Of a stretch of DNA of 64,000 nt, positions 1 through 7,606 are shown in pieces (position 1 is the stretch's first letter; each line of letters starts with the position of its first letter). The position numbers and the translations under genes are program-made. The DNA comes from Microbulbifer pacificus (GTDB lineage Bacteria; Pseudomonadota; Gammaproteobacteria; Pseudomonadales; Cellvibrionaceae): the NCBI RefSeq assembly GCF_033723955.1, contig NZ_CP137555.1, forward strand, positions 4,130,097 to 4,194,096, in the 5' to 3' direction. The notes under the pieces are model-generated. The model was not told where the DNA came from. It worked only from the letters and a program-made list of their open reading frames with translations, and did no database searches.

Positions 1-1
1 C

Positions 2-331
2 CCTGTCATTTTTGATCCAGAATGCAGATTATCCACTGATTCAAATTTGTGGCCGAACGTGTTCGAGAGAGAGTGTGCCAAAATTGGTGTTGCGTCGAGA
101 GAGTTGGATAATGGAAGGGCTAGGATTAAAGCTTTGGTGGCGCGAAGAAATGAGATAGCTCACGGTAAAAATATGACGGTCAGCTCTGTCGATGAATACT
201 CTGAGTATGAGCAGGCGGCGCTTCTCGTCATGCACGATCTGGCTTTGCAGGTTTTAGATATTATCGAAAATCGCGGCTACCGCGTAACTAATTTCCCCGC
301 CCAAACTATTACTGCCGATTCCTCTGAATAA
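2..331 (+). CDS. HEPN-domain protein, C-terminal part (5' end outside window)
   Basis: The reading frame is open from base 2, so the gene begins before the window; the first possible internal start is a TTG at 47. Near the middle it has RRNEIAHGK, which contains R-x4-H, the ribonuclease motif of HEPN domains, in the RN-x-IAHG form typical of RiboL-PSP-HEPN-like proteins. HEPN proteins are often RNA-cutting toxins or defence effectors, commonly paired with a nucleotidyltransferase antitoxin; the partner cannot be seen here because the upstream side is cut off. It borders an accessory patch rich in repeat copies, which fits a mobile defence gene. The domain call is fairly sure; the biological role is inference. 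Confidence 0.6.
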   Translation, partial: PVIFDPECRLSTDSNLWPNVFERECAKIGVASRELDNGRARIKALVARRNEIAHGKNMTVSSVDEYSEYEQAALLVMHDLALQVLDIIENRGYRVTNFPAQTITADSSE

Positions 332-389
332 TGGGCAGTATCAGATCTTTGTGGAGTTGCAATGCTAGGGAAGCCCTTATCCAATAATT

Positions 390-403
390 GGGGTCAGATC
401 AAC
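390..403 (+). repeat. GGGGTCAGATCAAC repeat, copy 1
   Basis: Reads GGGGTCAGATCAAC. Related copies lie at 957-970, 1877-1890 and, as an inverted pair, at 8559-8625. Such GGGGTCAGA sequences commonly accompany Y1/RAYT transposase genes in bacteria, and two decayed RAYT starts lie within this patch. This copy stands between the HEPN gene and the gene at 527. Confidence 0.55.
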
Positions 404-526
404 TTTATGGCACTGATTTTACTGATAGTGTGTGATGCCTGAGTTTTGAACGGATCCTAAACTACATTTTGGGAAATTGGCTGGGCGGCGTTCCTAGGAT
501 TTGTATTTTCAAGAGTTTGGAAATGT

Positions 527-940
527 ATGAAGTTTCTAGTTTCAAATATTGGTGACCGGAACCATCAGGATATTTTTTCTGGTATTGCCTCTGGTGCGTT
601 TTTTGACCTATCACCAAGGCAGCATGGCTGGAATGATTACTACCAAATTGGTCTAAACGACGTTGTATATGTGATATCAAAAGAGCGTCGAGTAGAGCAT
701 GGTTTTCGAGTTCTTGGGATCGTCGACGGCGTGGATCTTGAGGTCGATGATGTATGGGGTGAAAAGGTTAGATCCGTTACCGGCGGAAATCTTCGAGTGC
801 TTTTTGGGCAGCGTGTGGACTATATCGGGATCGATTACTCAGATTTTGTCAGGAACAATGGCATTGTCAGCCCAAAATTGAATCCTGTGACCGGCAAGAT
901 GTACCCCGGATTTAATTGCGTGAAGTTTCCCGAAGTTTGA
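527..940 (+). CDS. Hypothetical protein, possibly PUA/EVE-like fold
   Basis: 137 residues, start ATG at 527; the bases before it are AT-rich and show no strong ribosome site. No signal peptide or membrane segment. The middle (GLNDVVYVIS, then GFRVLGIVDG) alternates short beta-strand-like stretches, suggesting a small beta-barrel of the PUA/EVE kind that binds modified bases, but this is a guess from texture and no diagnostic motif is present. The gene sits exactly between two GGGGTCAGA-type repeats (390-403 and 957-970), so it looks like cargo of a repeat-bounded unit. Its AT-rich codon use differs from the GC-rich core genes downstream, suggesting transfer. Confidence 0.6.
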   Translation: MKFLVSNIGDRNHQDIFSGIASGAFFDLSPRQHGWNDYYQIGLNDVVYVISKERRVEHGFRVLGIVDGVDLEVDDVWGEKVRSVTGGNLRVLFGQRVDYIGIDYSDFVRNNGIVSPKLNPVTGKMYPGFNCVKFPEV

Positions 941-956
941 AATTAAAATAAATATT

Positions 957-970
957 GGGGTCAGAGTAAA
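957..970 (+). repeat. GGGGTCAGAGTAAA repeat, copy 2
   Basis: Second member of the GGGGTCAGA family, just after the stop of the gene at 527 and about 105 bases before the first RAYT start remnant. The region from here to about 1150 is partly repeated at 1877-2042 (repeat, spacer, leader, RAYT start). Confidence 0.5.
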
Positions 971-1074
971 GTATTCTGTTTGAATTATTATGCTTCATAG
1001 GTTTTTGTTGTAGCACCCACTGAATTTTCCGTCCATTAGTCTATTGCCATAACAAAGAGCGAGGGAGAAGCTTG

Positions 1075-1150
1075 ATGGCCAGATTACCGCGCCTTGGTCC
1101 TGCGGGGATTCCGCAGCATGTCATACCGCGTGGCAACAACCGGCAGGTTC
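1075..1150 (+). pseudogene. RAYT/Y1 transposase N-terminal remnant 1
   Basis: From the ATG at 1075 the frame reads MARLPRLGPAGIPQHVIPRG, the standard beginning of REP-associated tyrosine (Y1, HUH-type) transposases. After about 25 codons similarity to the second copy (1969 onward) stops near 1150, and the same frame runs on into an unrelated protein. The leader with CTGAATTTTCC and AGTCTAT before the start is also shared with the second copy. All catalytic residues (HUH pair and tyrosine) are missing, so the fragment is inactive. Confidence 0.6.
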
Positions 1151-1185
1151 GAATTCAGAGTGTTTTTCAAAAAAGGATTGTAAAG

Positions 1186-1761
1186 TTGAGTTATGTAGAA
1201 AGGTTTATAGATGCGATTGACTACACTCGCAGTTTGGGCTTAAAAATCGAAAAAAACCCAATACCGCTTAGTGATAAGATTAAACTTTCAACTATGCAGA
1301 ATATTTTTCAGCTATGTGGGGATGCGTTATATCACTATGGCTATCAAACTTCAGAAAATTTAGCAGGTCAATGTACACCTGTTCATTTAATGCTGCAGTC
1401 GCATCTTAAAAGTGACATGAATATCGATAGCTTTATCACGGTAGGTGATCGATATTGGGCTGATTACATTTACTGTGAAATGTCTAAAAATTCTATAGAA
1501 AGTGAGCTTAAAAACCCGAGTATCGGTGGAGGTATTAAAGCTCATGTTTGGCTGACACTTACTGATGGTACGATTTTAGACTGTACCGCAGAAGCACACG
1601 CAGATCTACTTTTCAAACGTGGTCTACATCCTGCCCATAAGTGCATAATGCTCGTTGATCCAAACCAAGAAGAAAACGTCAAGATTGGGTATCATAGACC
1701 TTACCTGATAGGAACTGGTTTTTTAGAAAAAACAGGCATATATCAGGTTGTTCATCCATAA
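1186..1761 (+). CDS. Predicted Cys-His-Asp (transglutaminase/papain-like) protein
   Basis: The open frame extends back into the RAYT remnant, but a TTG at 1186 with AAAAGGA eight bases upstream is the likely own start (about 191 residues). Without the remnant the protein shows GQCTPVH (Cys), then AHVWLTL (His), then DGTILDCT (Asp). A G-x-C, H-x-W, D-G-x-x-x-D-x-T order is the layout of transglutaminase-like and arylamine N-acetyltransferase-like cysteine enzymes, so I infer a small cytoplasmic cysteine hydrolase or transferase. No signal peptide. Base composition is clearly more AT-rich than core genes, and the gene lies between two repeat/RAYT-start copies. Substrate unknown; a recently acquired accessory or defence role is possible but unproven. 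Confidence 0.55.
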   Translation: MSYVERFIDAIDYTRSLGLKIEKNPIPLSDKIKLSTMQNIFQLCGDALYHYGYQTSENLAGQCTPVHLMLQSHLKSDMNIDSFITVGDRYWADYIYCEMSKNSIESELKNPSIGGGIKAHVWLTLTDGTILDCTAEAHADLLFKRGLHPAHKCIMLVDPNQEENVKIGYHRPYLIGTGFLEKTGIYQVVHP

Positions 1762-1782
1762 CAAGGCGGGGCAGACAGGCTC

Positions 1783-1797
1783 AGGGCCTTCGGCCCT
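1783..1797. other. Short hairpin after the cargo gene
   Basis: AGGGCC-TTC-GGCCCT forms a six-base-pair stem 21 bases after the stop at 1761. No T-run follows, so it is a poor intrinsic terminator. The start of this region (ATAACAAGGCG) resembles the 5' end of an integron attC site, but the matching 3' half is not found. Confidence 0.35.
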
Positions 1798-1876
1798 CCG
1801 TGGGGCAGCGTTCGGTGCCTAGGCTCAACTTAATTAATAAAATGCGTATATGGAAGAATGTAGAAAAATAATAAAT

Positions 1877-1890
1877 GGGGTTAGATCAAC
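1877..1890 (+). repeat. GGGGTTAGATCAAC repeat, copy 3
   Basis: Third copy, with one change in the core (GGGGTTAGA). It is followed by a leader (CTGAGTTTTCC, AGTCTAT) and a RAYT start that match the block after copy 2, so 957-1150 and 1877-2042 form an imperfect direct repeat around the gene at 1186. Confidence 0.5.
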
Positions 1891-1968
1891 ATTATGAAAC
1901 CCTTTTGCTCCCGCTGAGTTTTCCATCCGTTAGTCTATGGCCATTACCAAAAGGGAAGGGAAGGCTTG

Positions 1969-2178
1969 ATGGCCAGATTGCCGCGCCTCGGACCTGCAGG
2001 GATTCCGCAGCATGTCATACAGTGGGGCAACAACCGGCAGGTTTGATTCGGTTCAGAACAGGACATGGTCGTATACGCCGGTTGGCTAAAACAGTATGCA
2101 AAGGAGTTCGATATTCAGGTACATGCCTGGGTGTTGATGACCAATCACGTGCACCCGCTGGTAACTCCGAACGTATGA
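1969..2178 (+). pseudogene. RAYT/Y1 transposase remnant 2
   Basis: Starts like remnant 1 (MARLPRLGPAGIPQHV) and is preceded by GGGAAGGGAAGG. An in-frame TGA at 2044 interrupts it. Beyond the stop the frame still reads YAGWLKQYAKEF and VHAWVLMTNHVHPLVTP, the latter covering the conserved HUH-side motif of Y1 transposases (normally MxNHxHLL). A second TGA at 2176 follows, and the C-terminal catalytic tyrosine half is absent. It is a dead element. The next gene starts only ten bases later. Confidence 0.75.
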
Positions 2179-2188
2179 GGCTGGGTCC

Positions 2189-2869
2189 ATGCATAGGAAA
2201 CCACTAGACACGGAAATTGATCACCACACGGCTAAATTCATCGTGGGATTTATCGCCTTGTCACTTGCGATTTTTACCGACTTGCTGACGCCTGGGGTCA
2301 GCATTAGTTCGATTAGCCTGTCATATCATTTGACGGATAATGCCCGCAATGTATTCGTTGGATCTCTTTGCGTAATATCGGCTTTTCTCTGGTCGTATAA
2401 TGGCTACTCTTTGTTTCAAGCTGTCTTGAGTAAAGTCGCAGCAGTCGCGGTCGCAGCCGTGGCATTTTTTCCATGCGATTGTTTTACCGGTAGGGGTGTT
2501 GAGGAGGTAGCCAGAGAAGCCACGATGATTGGGATTGTCCATACGGCCTCGGCAATTTCAATGTTCATTATCCTCGCAATTTTTTGTTGGCTGTTTTACC
2601 TGAGAGCGAAAGAAAAAGATTCCAAAGAGGCGAAGGTAAGGGGGCTAATTTATAGGATATGCGCAGTCGCTATGGTTGGCGCCATGGCCATACAGCTGCT
2701 CGATATTCTGGACTGGGTAGATTTTAGCGGTATTACTCACCGGTTGACTTACTATGTCGAAGCGACAAGTTTGTTTGCATTTGGTGTTGCATGGCTGACA
2801 GCGAGCCGAATGTTGCCATTTGTTACCAATGAAGACGAGCGTATAAGAATCGAGCTTTCTGGACAGTAG
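2189..2869 (+). CDS. Multi-pass membrane protein, DUF998/Frag1-like
   Basis: 226 residues with about six hydrophobic segments (roughly 15-35, 55-75, 80-95, 118-140, 155-175, 185-205). The first loop carries SISLSYHLTDNARNVFVGSL, like the S-x-S-x-x-Y-H/Y-x-x-x-x-R-D/N-x-F-V-G signature I associate with DUF998/Frag1-type inner-membrane proteins of unknown role. The C-terminal tail is charged and cytoplasmic. ATG at 2189 lies ten bases after the decayed RAYT gene, so it may be a third cargo gene of the left-end patch or a host gene next to the insertion. Function unknown. Confidence 0.65.
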   Translation: MHRKPLDTEIDHHTAKFIVGFIALSLAIFTDLLTPGVSISSISLSYHLTDNARNVFVGSLCVISAFLWSYNGYSLFQAVLSKVAAVAVAAVAFFPCDCFTGRGVEEVAREATMIGIVHTASAISMFIILAIFCWLFYLRAKEKDSKEAKVRGLIYRICAVAMVGAMAIQLLDILDWVDFSGITHRLTYYVEATSLFAFGVAWLTASRMLPFVTNEDERIRIELSGQ

Positions 2870-2993
2870 CCGATTTTATGGGGTTGTGTGCATTTCTCGG
2901 TATTGGTTGTTCTCTGTTCTTTTGCGAGTAAATTCAGGGGCGATTCAGTTGCGCCGGGTTAAAAAGCAGGTGTGAATCCAAGGAGGACGCACC

Positions 2994-3977
2994 ATGCGCC
3001 AGGTCCCACACCGATTACTCGCCGCTCTTACCATCACTTTGACGCTCGGTGGCTGTGTCACCTACCCAGCAGCTCCGCCGGTGATCGGCGGGGGCACCTA
3101 TGTCCGCAAGGCTACTCCGGTTTACTCCTATACAGTGATCACCGATCCCGGCTATCGCTACTACGACGCTTCGCTCGGCGTTTACGTATTCTACGACCGC
3201 AGCGACGTTTTCTTTCGGCAGGGGCATTACTATCGTTGGTATCAGGACCATTGGATCAGTGCCAGTCACTGGCATGGCCCCTGGTATCCGGCCCCGAATT
3301 TTTATGTCTCGGCAAACTTCAATGATCACTGGCATACGCGCTTGCGCCGCCATGGCCAGCACTATGCCGGAGGACACGACTACACACCGCCGCGCCGGCA
3401 CGATCGTGACGACGGTTACAACCGGCGGGACCGGCATGAAGGCAACGGGCAACGACATGATCGTCGTGAGGAGGGGCGGGATCGCCCAGGGCAGGGCCAG
3501 GATCGTGGCCGAGGTGGCGAACAGGGATTTGCTGGCATAGCCGAGCCAAAGCCGCGGGCGCCTCAGGTGGATAACCGAGGCGGGGATCGCCGTAATGAAC
3601 GCCAGAACCCACGTCCGAATCCAGGCCGGGACGTGCGCGCAGTCAAACTTGCCGACAAGCCAACCGGCATTCGCGACCCGCGAGTTGTTCCTGCGTTAGA
3701 GCGTCCGGCAACCGATCGCCGCACGGTGCACGACAGGCGCAAGCCACAAAGCCAGCGCGGCCAGCCCCAACCCCAGCGCAATGCGCCGAATGATCAGCGC
3801 AATGCTGCCGCGAAGCCAGCTTCGTCCCAGGAGGGCAAGGAACCTAAGAGTGAGCAACCAAAGAAAAAGACGCAGAAAAAGAAGTCCCAAAAGACAACGG
3901 ATAAGCGCGATCAGGTAAACCGGGTGCGTGAGCCGCTTACCCACCGGTCCAATGAACCACGCCGTCAGATCGATTGA
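2994..3977 (+). CDS. Basic, disordered lipoprotein
   Basis: 327 residues; a strong AAGGAGG ribosome site sits just before the ATG. The N-terminus is a lipoprotein signal ending in LTLGGC (Cys21). Residues 30-130 are rich in Tyr, Trp and His (for example HYYRWYQDHW), resembling the short YXH/WxP repeats of secreted proteins whose genes are often annotated only as hypothetical. Residues 130-327 are low complexity, dominated by Arg, Asp, Gln, Pro and then Lys, with a very basic end. Such a tail could bind acidic polymers (lipopolysaccharide, DNA or peptidoglycan), but that is inference. No catalytic motif seen. It stands alone. Confidence 0.75.
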   Translation: MRQVPHRLLAALTITLTLGGCVTYPAAPPVIGGGTYVRKATPVYSYTVITDPGYRYYDASLGVYVFYDRSDVFFRQGHYYRWYQDHWISASHWHGPWYPAPNFYVSANFNDHWHTRLRRHGQHYAGGHDYTPPRRHDRDDGYNRRDRHEGNGQRHDRREEGRDRPGQGQDRGRGGEQGFAGIAEPKPRAPQVDNRGGDRRNERQNPRPNPGRDVRAVKLADKPTGIRDPRVVPALERPATDRRTVHDRRKPQSQRGQPQPQRNAPNDQRNAAAKPASSQEGKEPKSEQPKKKTQKKKSQKTTDKRDQVNRVREPLTHRSNEPRRQID

Positions 3978-4023
3978 TCCCATTTATTGAAAAAACACCC
4001 GCTGGACTGGAAACCAATGTGTT

Positions 4024-4105
4024 CAGTGGCGTTGTGGTTGACCACCAGGCCGCGGTGGATACGGCTAAATCCAGCCGGGGCCGGGCGTTCGAGTTCACGG
4101 ATTGA
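4024..4105 (-). pseudogene. LytTR-type DNA-binding domain remnant
   Basis: Read on the minus strand from about 4099 the frame gives RELERPAPAGFSRIHRGLVV followed by NHNA. Spacing and residues (E-L-E, F-x-R-I-H-R, V-N) match the C-terminal LytTR DNA-binding domain of AlgR-like response regulators. No complete domain or start remains; the match is only about 28 codons in 145 bases between two other genes, so it is a short relic at best. Confidence 0.3.
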
Positions 4106-4122
4106 TTGGCTCGGTAGGAGTC

Positions 4123-4974
4123 CTACACCAGGTGGTTGAACGTGCTGCTGCTGCGGCTCTGTTTTCCGTGTTGGGCAACGCGGACGCCAATGGCGGCTTC
4201 GATCAGCGCGGTCACATCGTCTTCGATGCCGTGCGCGTCACGCTCGGTAGGCTGATTGGCGTAGAAATGCCATGGCGAGTGATCGCTCTGAGCGAAGTTG
4301 CCTACCCCGGAGAGGGTGGTCTTGTAGCACTCCCGCATCCACTCTTCGACCTCAAGCTTGATGGTCGGACGCTTGAACCAGGTCGGACGGGCGGTGCCGC
4401 AGAAGGTCCGGAAGTAATTGCGCGCGTTCTGGGAGGCCTGATTGGACACGTTCAGCGGCACGCTGAGCCATTTGGAGATCATCTGAGGCGTCGCGGACAC
4501 GTCGGTGCCCTGACTGACCTGCTGGAACATCTGGATCCGATCCTGCACTGAGCCCATGCCGTGGGCATTGGTGTGGGCGTTGATCTTGGTGCTCGAGTTC
4601 TGGTCGGGGAACTCGATTTCGCCGCCCGCGAGACCCTGCGAGATACGGAAAAACTGCTCGCTGTGGCGGGTCTCGTGGTAGATCGTCGCGCACAGCTCCA
4701 CGAAGTCCTCGTACATCAGGCTGGCGCTACTGGTGTAGTTGGCGTTCAGCTTCAAGCGCCAGCTGCCCCAGTTGAAGGAGCCGCACAGGCCCGGGCCCAG
4801 ATGATTGTGGGATATGGTCGGCGTGGGCATGAAGGTCGTCATGTCACGAATCGCCTGCTCGATCGACTGCCGCTGACGGGTTGTCCGGCTTCCGCCGGCG
4901 CGGTTCCAGTCCTTCCAGACATTGCGCATGCGGTTCGCGAAGGTTTGCTTCGTCGCTTGGAGATGGAGAGTCAT
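4123..4974 (-). CDS. Orphan HExxH putative metallopeptidase
   Basis: 283 residues from the ATG at 4974, chosen because GGGAGG lies seven bases upstream; the open frame extends to 5079 but adds a basic leader without a ribosome site. Residues 99-110 read YHETRHSEQFFR: His100-Glu101-x-x-His104 is the zincin motif, preceded by ELCATI as in a metal-binding helix. I see no clear third ligand. There is no signal peptide or membrane segment, so the product is cytoplasmic or leaves by a specialised route. I do not recognise the family. It is monocistronic and the gene ends close to the LytTR relic. Alternative: the motif is fortuitous and the protein is structural. Confidence 0.65.
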   Translation of the reverse strand: MTLHLQATKQTFANRMRNVWKDWNRAGGSRTTRQRQSIEQAIRDMTTFMPTPTISHNHLGPGLCGSFNWGSWRLKLNANYTSSASLMYEDFVELCATIYHETRHSEQFFRISQGLAGGEIEFPDQNSSTKINAHTNAHGMGSVQDRIQMFQQVSQGTDVSATPQMISKWLSVPLNVSNQASQNARNYFRTFCGTARPTWFKRPTIKLEVEEWMRECYKTTLSGVGNFAQSDHSPWHFYANQPTERDAHGIEDDVTALIEAAIGVRVAQHGKQSRSSSTFNHLV

Positions 4975-5155
4975 CGTCTTGCCTCCCTGGCTGTTATTAG
5001 ATTGCCGATGTTTTCTGACTCGGCGGCGCGAACACTCCTGATTCGGCTGCGAGCATTTTTGCTTGCCTTGTCTGATCATTCAAGGATGGCTTGTAAACTC
5101 CGCGACGAATGGGGCCGTCAGAGCTCTCTAGTCTAACGCTGGCGATTGCTGATAT

Positions 5156-5171
5156 CTGTGTATTTATCCAG
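5156..5171 (+). promoter_or_regulatory. LexA (SOS) box upstream of polB
   Basis: CTGTGTATTTATCCAG is CTG-N10-CAG with an AT-rich centre, matching the gammaproteobacterial LexA consensus. It lies 47 bases before the polB start, the expected place for repression; E. coli polB (dinA) is a known SOS gene. Confidence 0.8.
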
Positions 5172-5218
5172 TACAATGGCGCCAGCCTCCAATCCACGCA
5201 TCAATCAAGAACAGTCTC

Positions 5219-7570
5219 TTGCCTCAAGGATTTCTCCTCACTCGCCACAGCTTTGATCAGCGCGGTAGCACCTGCATCCACTATTGGCTGGCCACGCCCG
5301 AGGGCCCGGTCAAGCTGGTCATTGAAGGTGAGCGCGCGGTCTTTATGGTGAAGGTGGCGGACCGCACCCAGGTGACCGAGGCGCTGGCCGGCGTGCCCTG
5401 CGATTGGCAGCAGCTGGGCTTCCAGACCTTTGGTCGCGAGGAAGCGGCCATGCTGTATTTCCCCACCATAGACGCTCATCGCCGTGCCCAGACTCTGTTG
5501 CAAACTCGCGGCATCGAGGTACTGGAAGCGGATTTTCGTCTCCACGACCGTTACCTGATGGAGCGCTTTGCCCGGGGTGGCCTCTACTTTGAAGGTGTCG
5601 CTCAGGCCAGAGACGGCTATACGGAATATCGGCAGGTGCGCCTCAGGGGCGCCGAGGTGCAGCCGGATTTCAAGGTGGTCTCCCTGGATGTGGAGTGCTC
5701 CGGCCAGGGAGAGCTGTATTCCATCGGTCTCTACGGTCATAGCGTGGAAGAGGTGCTGATGGTGGGCAAACCGGAGGCCGCCGACACCACCATCCACTGG
5801 GTGGATGACGAGCGGGCGCTGCTCGAGGCCCTGGAGGCCAGAATCAAAGCCCTGGACCCGGACATCATCATCGGTTGGTCTGTGGTGGAGTTTGATTTTC
5901 GGCTGCTGCTGAAAAGGGCCGCTCGCCATGGACTGCACCTGAAGCTGGGGCGCGGCGGCACCGATGCCCGCTGGCGCGATGGCGGGGAGGGCAGCCAGGG
6001 TTTCGTAACGCTTCCGGGGCGGGTGGTGCTGGATGGCATCGACGGACTGAAGAGCGCCACCTACAACTTTGAAAGCTTCAGCCTGGAATTCGTGGCCCAG
6101 ACGCTGCTGGGCAGGGGTAAGGACACCGAAGACGTGGACAACCGCCTGGCGGTGATTGAACATGATTTTCGCCATAACAAACCTAAGCTCGCCGCTTACA
6201 ACCTGGAAGACTGCCGCCTGGTCTGGGATATTTTCCAGCACACCCGCCTGCTGGATTACCTGCGCCTGCGTGCCCAGCTCACTGGCCTCGAGCTCGACCG
6301 CAGCGGCGGCTCGGTGGCGGCGTTTACCAACCTCTACCTGCCCAAGCTACACCGCAGCGGCTATGTGGCGCCCAACCTGCCGGCCGATGGCGGCTTGGCC
6401 AGCCCGGGCGGCTATGTGATGGACTCCCGGCCGGGCCTGTACGACAACGTGTTGGTGCTGGATTTCAAGAGCCTTTATCCAAGCATTATCCGTACCTTCA
6501 AGATCGATCCTATGGGGCTGATTGAAGGATTGGCTGAGGAGCTGGAGGAGGGCGATATCATTCCCGGTTTTCGCGGTGCGTGCTTTTCCCGTGATAAGCA
6601 TTTCCTGCCGGACATCATTACCAATCTCTGGGCCCAGCGCGACATCGCCAAGCAGGAGCAGGATGCTGCCCGCTCCCAGGCCATCAAGATCATCATGAAC
6701 TCCTTCTACGGGGTACTCGGAAGCGGGGGCTGCCGTTTTTACGACACGCGCCTGGCCAGCTCCATCACCCTGCGTGGTCACGAGATCATGCAGCAGACGG
6801 CGCGCTGGATTGAGGAGCTGGGTCACCAGGTCATCTATGGCGATACCGACTCCACCTTTGTGTGGCTGAGTGGCCGCCCCAGCCTTGAAGAGGCGGATGC
6901 GATCGGCAAGAGCCTGGCCGGCGAGATCAACACGCGCTGGCGGAACAAGCTCAAAGATGAGCTCGCGTTGGAGTGCGAACTGGAACTGGAATTCGAAACC
7001 CACTACCAGCGCTTTTTGATGCCCACCATTCGCGGCTCGGAGGCCGGCTCCAAGAAACGCTATGCGGGCCTGGTAATAAAAGGGGGCGAGGAAAAGCTGA
7101 TATTCAAGGGGCTGGAAACGGTGCGCAGCGACTGGACGCCACTGGCCAAGCAGTTCCAGACCCAGCTCTACGGGATGGTGTTTAAGGGTGTTGATCCGTC
7201 CGACTATGTCCGCGAGACGGTGGAGAAAACCCGGGCAGGGGAGATGGACGAGCATCTGGTGTATCGCAAGCGGCTCCGGCGCAAGCTGGAGCAATACGTA
7301 AAAAACGTGCCGCCCCAGGTGCGCGCGGCGCGACTGGCCGATGAACACCGTCGGCAGCAGGGGCTGGAACCCCGCTACCAGAACAAGGGCTGGATTCGCT
7401 ACGTGATCACCCTCAATGGCCCGGAGCCAGTGGATCACCGTCAGTCACCGATGGATTACCAGCACTATATCGACCGGCAGCTCAAGCCGGTGGCTGATGC
7501 CATATTGCCCTTCATCGATCTGGATTTTGACAGTCTGGTGGATGGCCAGCTGGGCCTGTTCGGGGTGTAG
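5219..7570 (+). CDS. polB: DNA polymerase II (family B)
   Basis: 783 residues, the same length as E. coli Pol II and collinear with it from GFLLTRH at the N-terminus. It carries the exonuclease I motif around LDVECSG, polymerase motif A (DFKSLYPSIIR), motif B (KIIMNSFYGVLGS), motif C (YGDTDSTFVW) and the KKRYAG segment, so both polymerase and 3'-5' proofreading sites look intact. The enzyme restarts and bypasses stalled forks after DNA damage. The best start is TTG at 5219: a nearer ATG (5176) is in another frame, and the TTG reproduces the family's N-terminus. A LexA box lies directly upstream. The M14 gene follows after 36 bases and may be cotranscribed. Confidence 0.96.
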   Translation: MPQGFLLTRHSFDQRGSTCIHYWLATPEGPVKLVIEGERAVFMVKVADRTQVTEALAGVPCDWQQLGFQTFGREEAAMLYFPTIDAHRRAQTLLQTRGIEVLEADFRLHDRYLMERFARGGLYFEGVAQARDGYTEYRQVRLRGAEVQPDFKVVSLDVECSGQGELYSIGLYGHSVEEVLMVGKPEAADTTIHWVDDERALLEALEARIKALDPDIIIGWSVVEFDFRLLLKRAARHGLHLKLGRGGTDARWRDGGEGSQGFVTLPGRVVLDGIDGLKSATYNFESFSLEFVAQTLLGRGKDTEDVDNRLAVIEHDFRHNKPKLAAYNLEDCRLVWDIFQHTRLLDYLRLRAQLTGLELDRSGGSVAAFTNLYLPKLHRSGYVAPNLPADGGLASPGGYVMDSRPGLYDNVLVLDFKSLYPSIIRTFKIDPMGLIEGLAEELEEGDIIPGFRGACFSRDKHFLPDIITNLWAQRDIAKQEQDAARSQAIKIIMNSFYGVLGSGGCRFYDTRLASSITLRGHEIMQQTARWIEELGHQVIYGDTDSTFVWLSGRPSLEEADAIGKSLAGEINTRWRNKLKDELALECELELEFETHYQRFLMPTIRGSEAGSKKRYAGLVIKGGEEKLIFKGLETVRSDWTPLAKQFQTQLYGMVFKGVDPSDYVRETVEKTRAGEMDEHLVYRKRLRRKLEQYVKNVPPQVRAARLADEHRRQQGLEPRYQNKGWIRYVITLNGPEPVDHRQSPMDYQHYIDRQLKPVADAILPFIDLDFDSLVDGQLGLFGV

Positions 7571-7606
7571 AATGCCTCCCTCGCTCATCATTGGAGAACA
7601 AGCGAT

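Noticed and set aside
1757..1830. Integron attC-like start (ATAACAAGGCG) after the cargo gene
   Set aside because: The complementary 3' half (GTTRRRY core) and a paired second arm are missing, and no other cassette border matches.
5176..5218. ATG at 5176 as polB start
   Set aside because: It is in a different frame from the polymerase, while TTG 5219 reproduces the known N-terminus and length.
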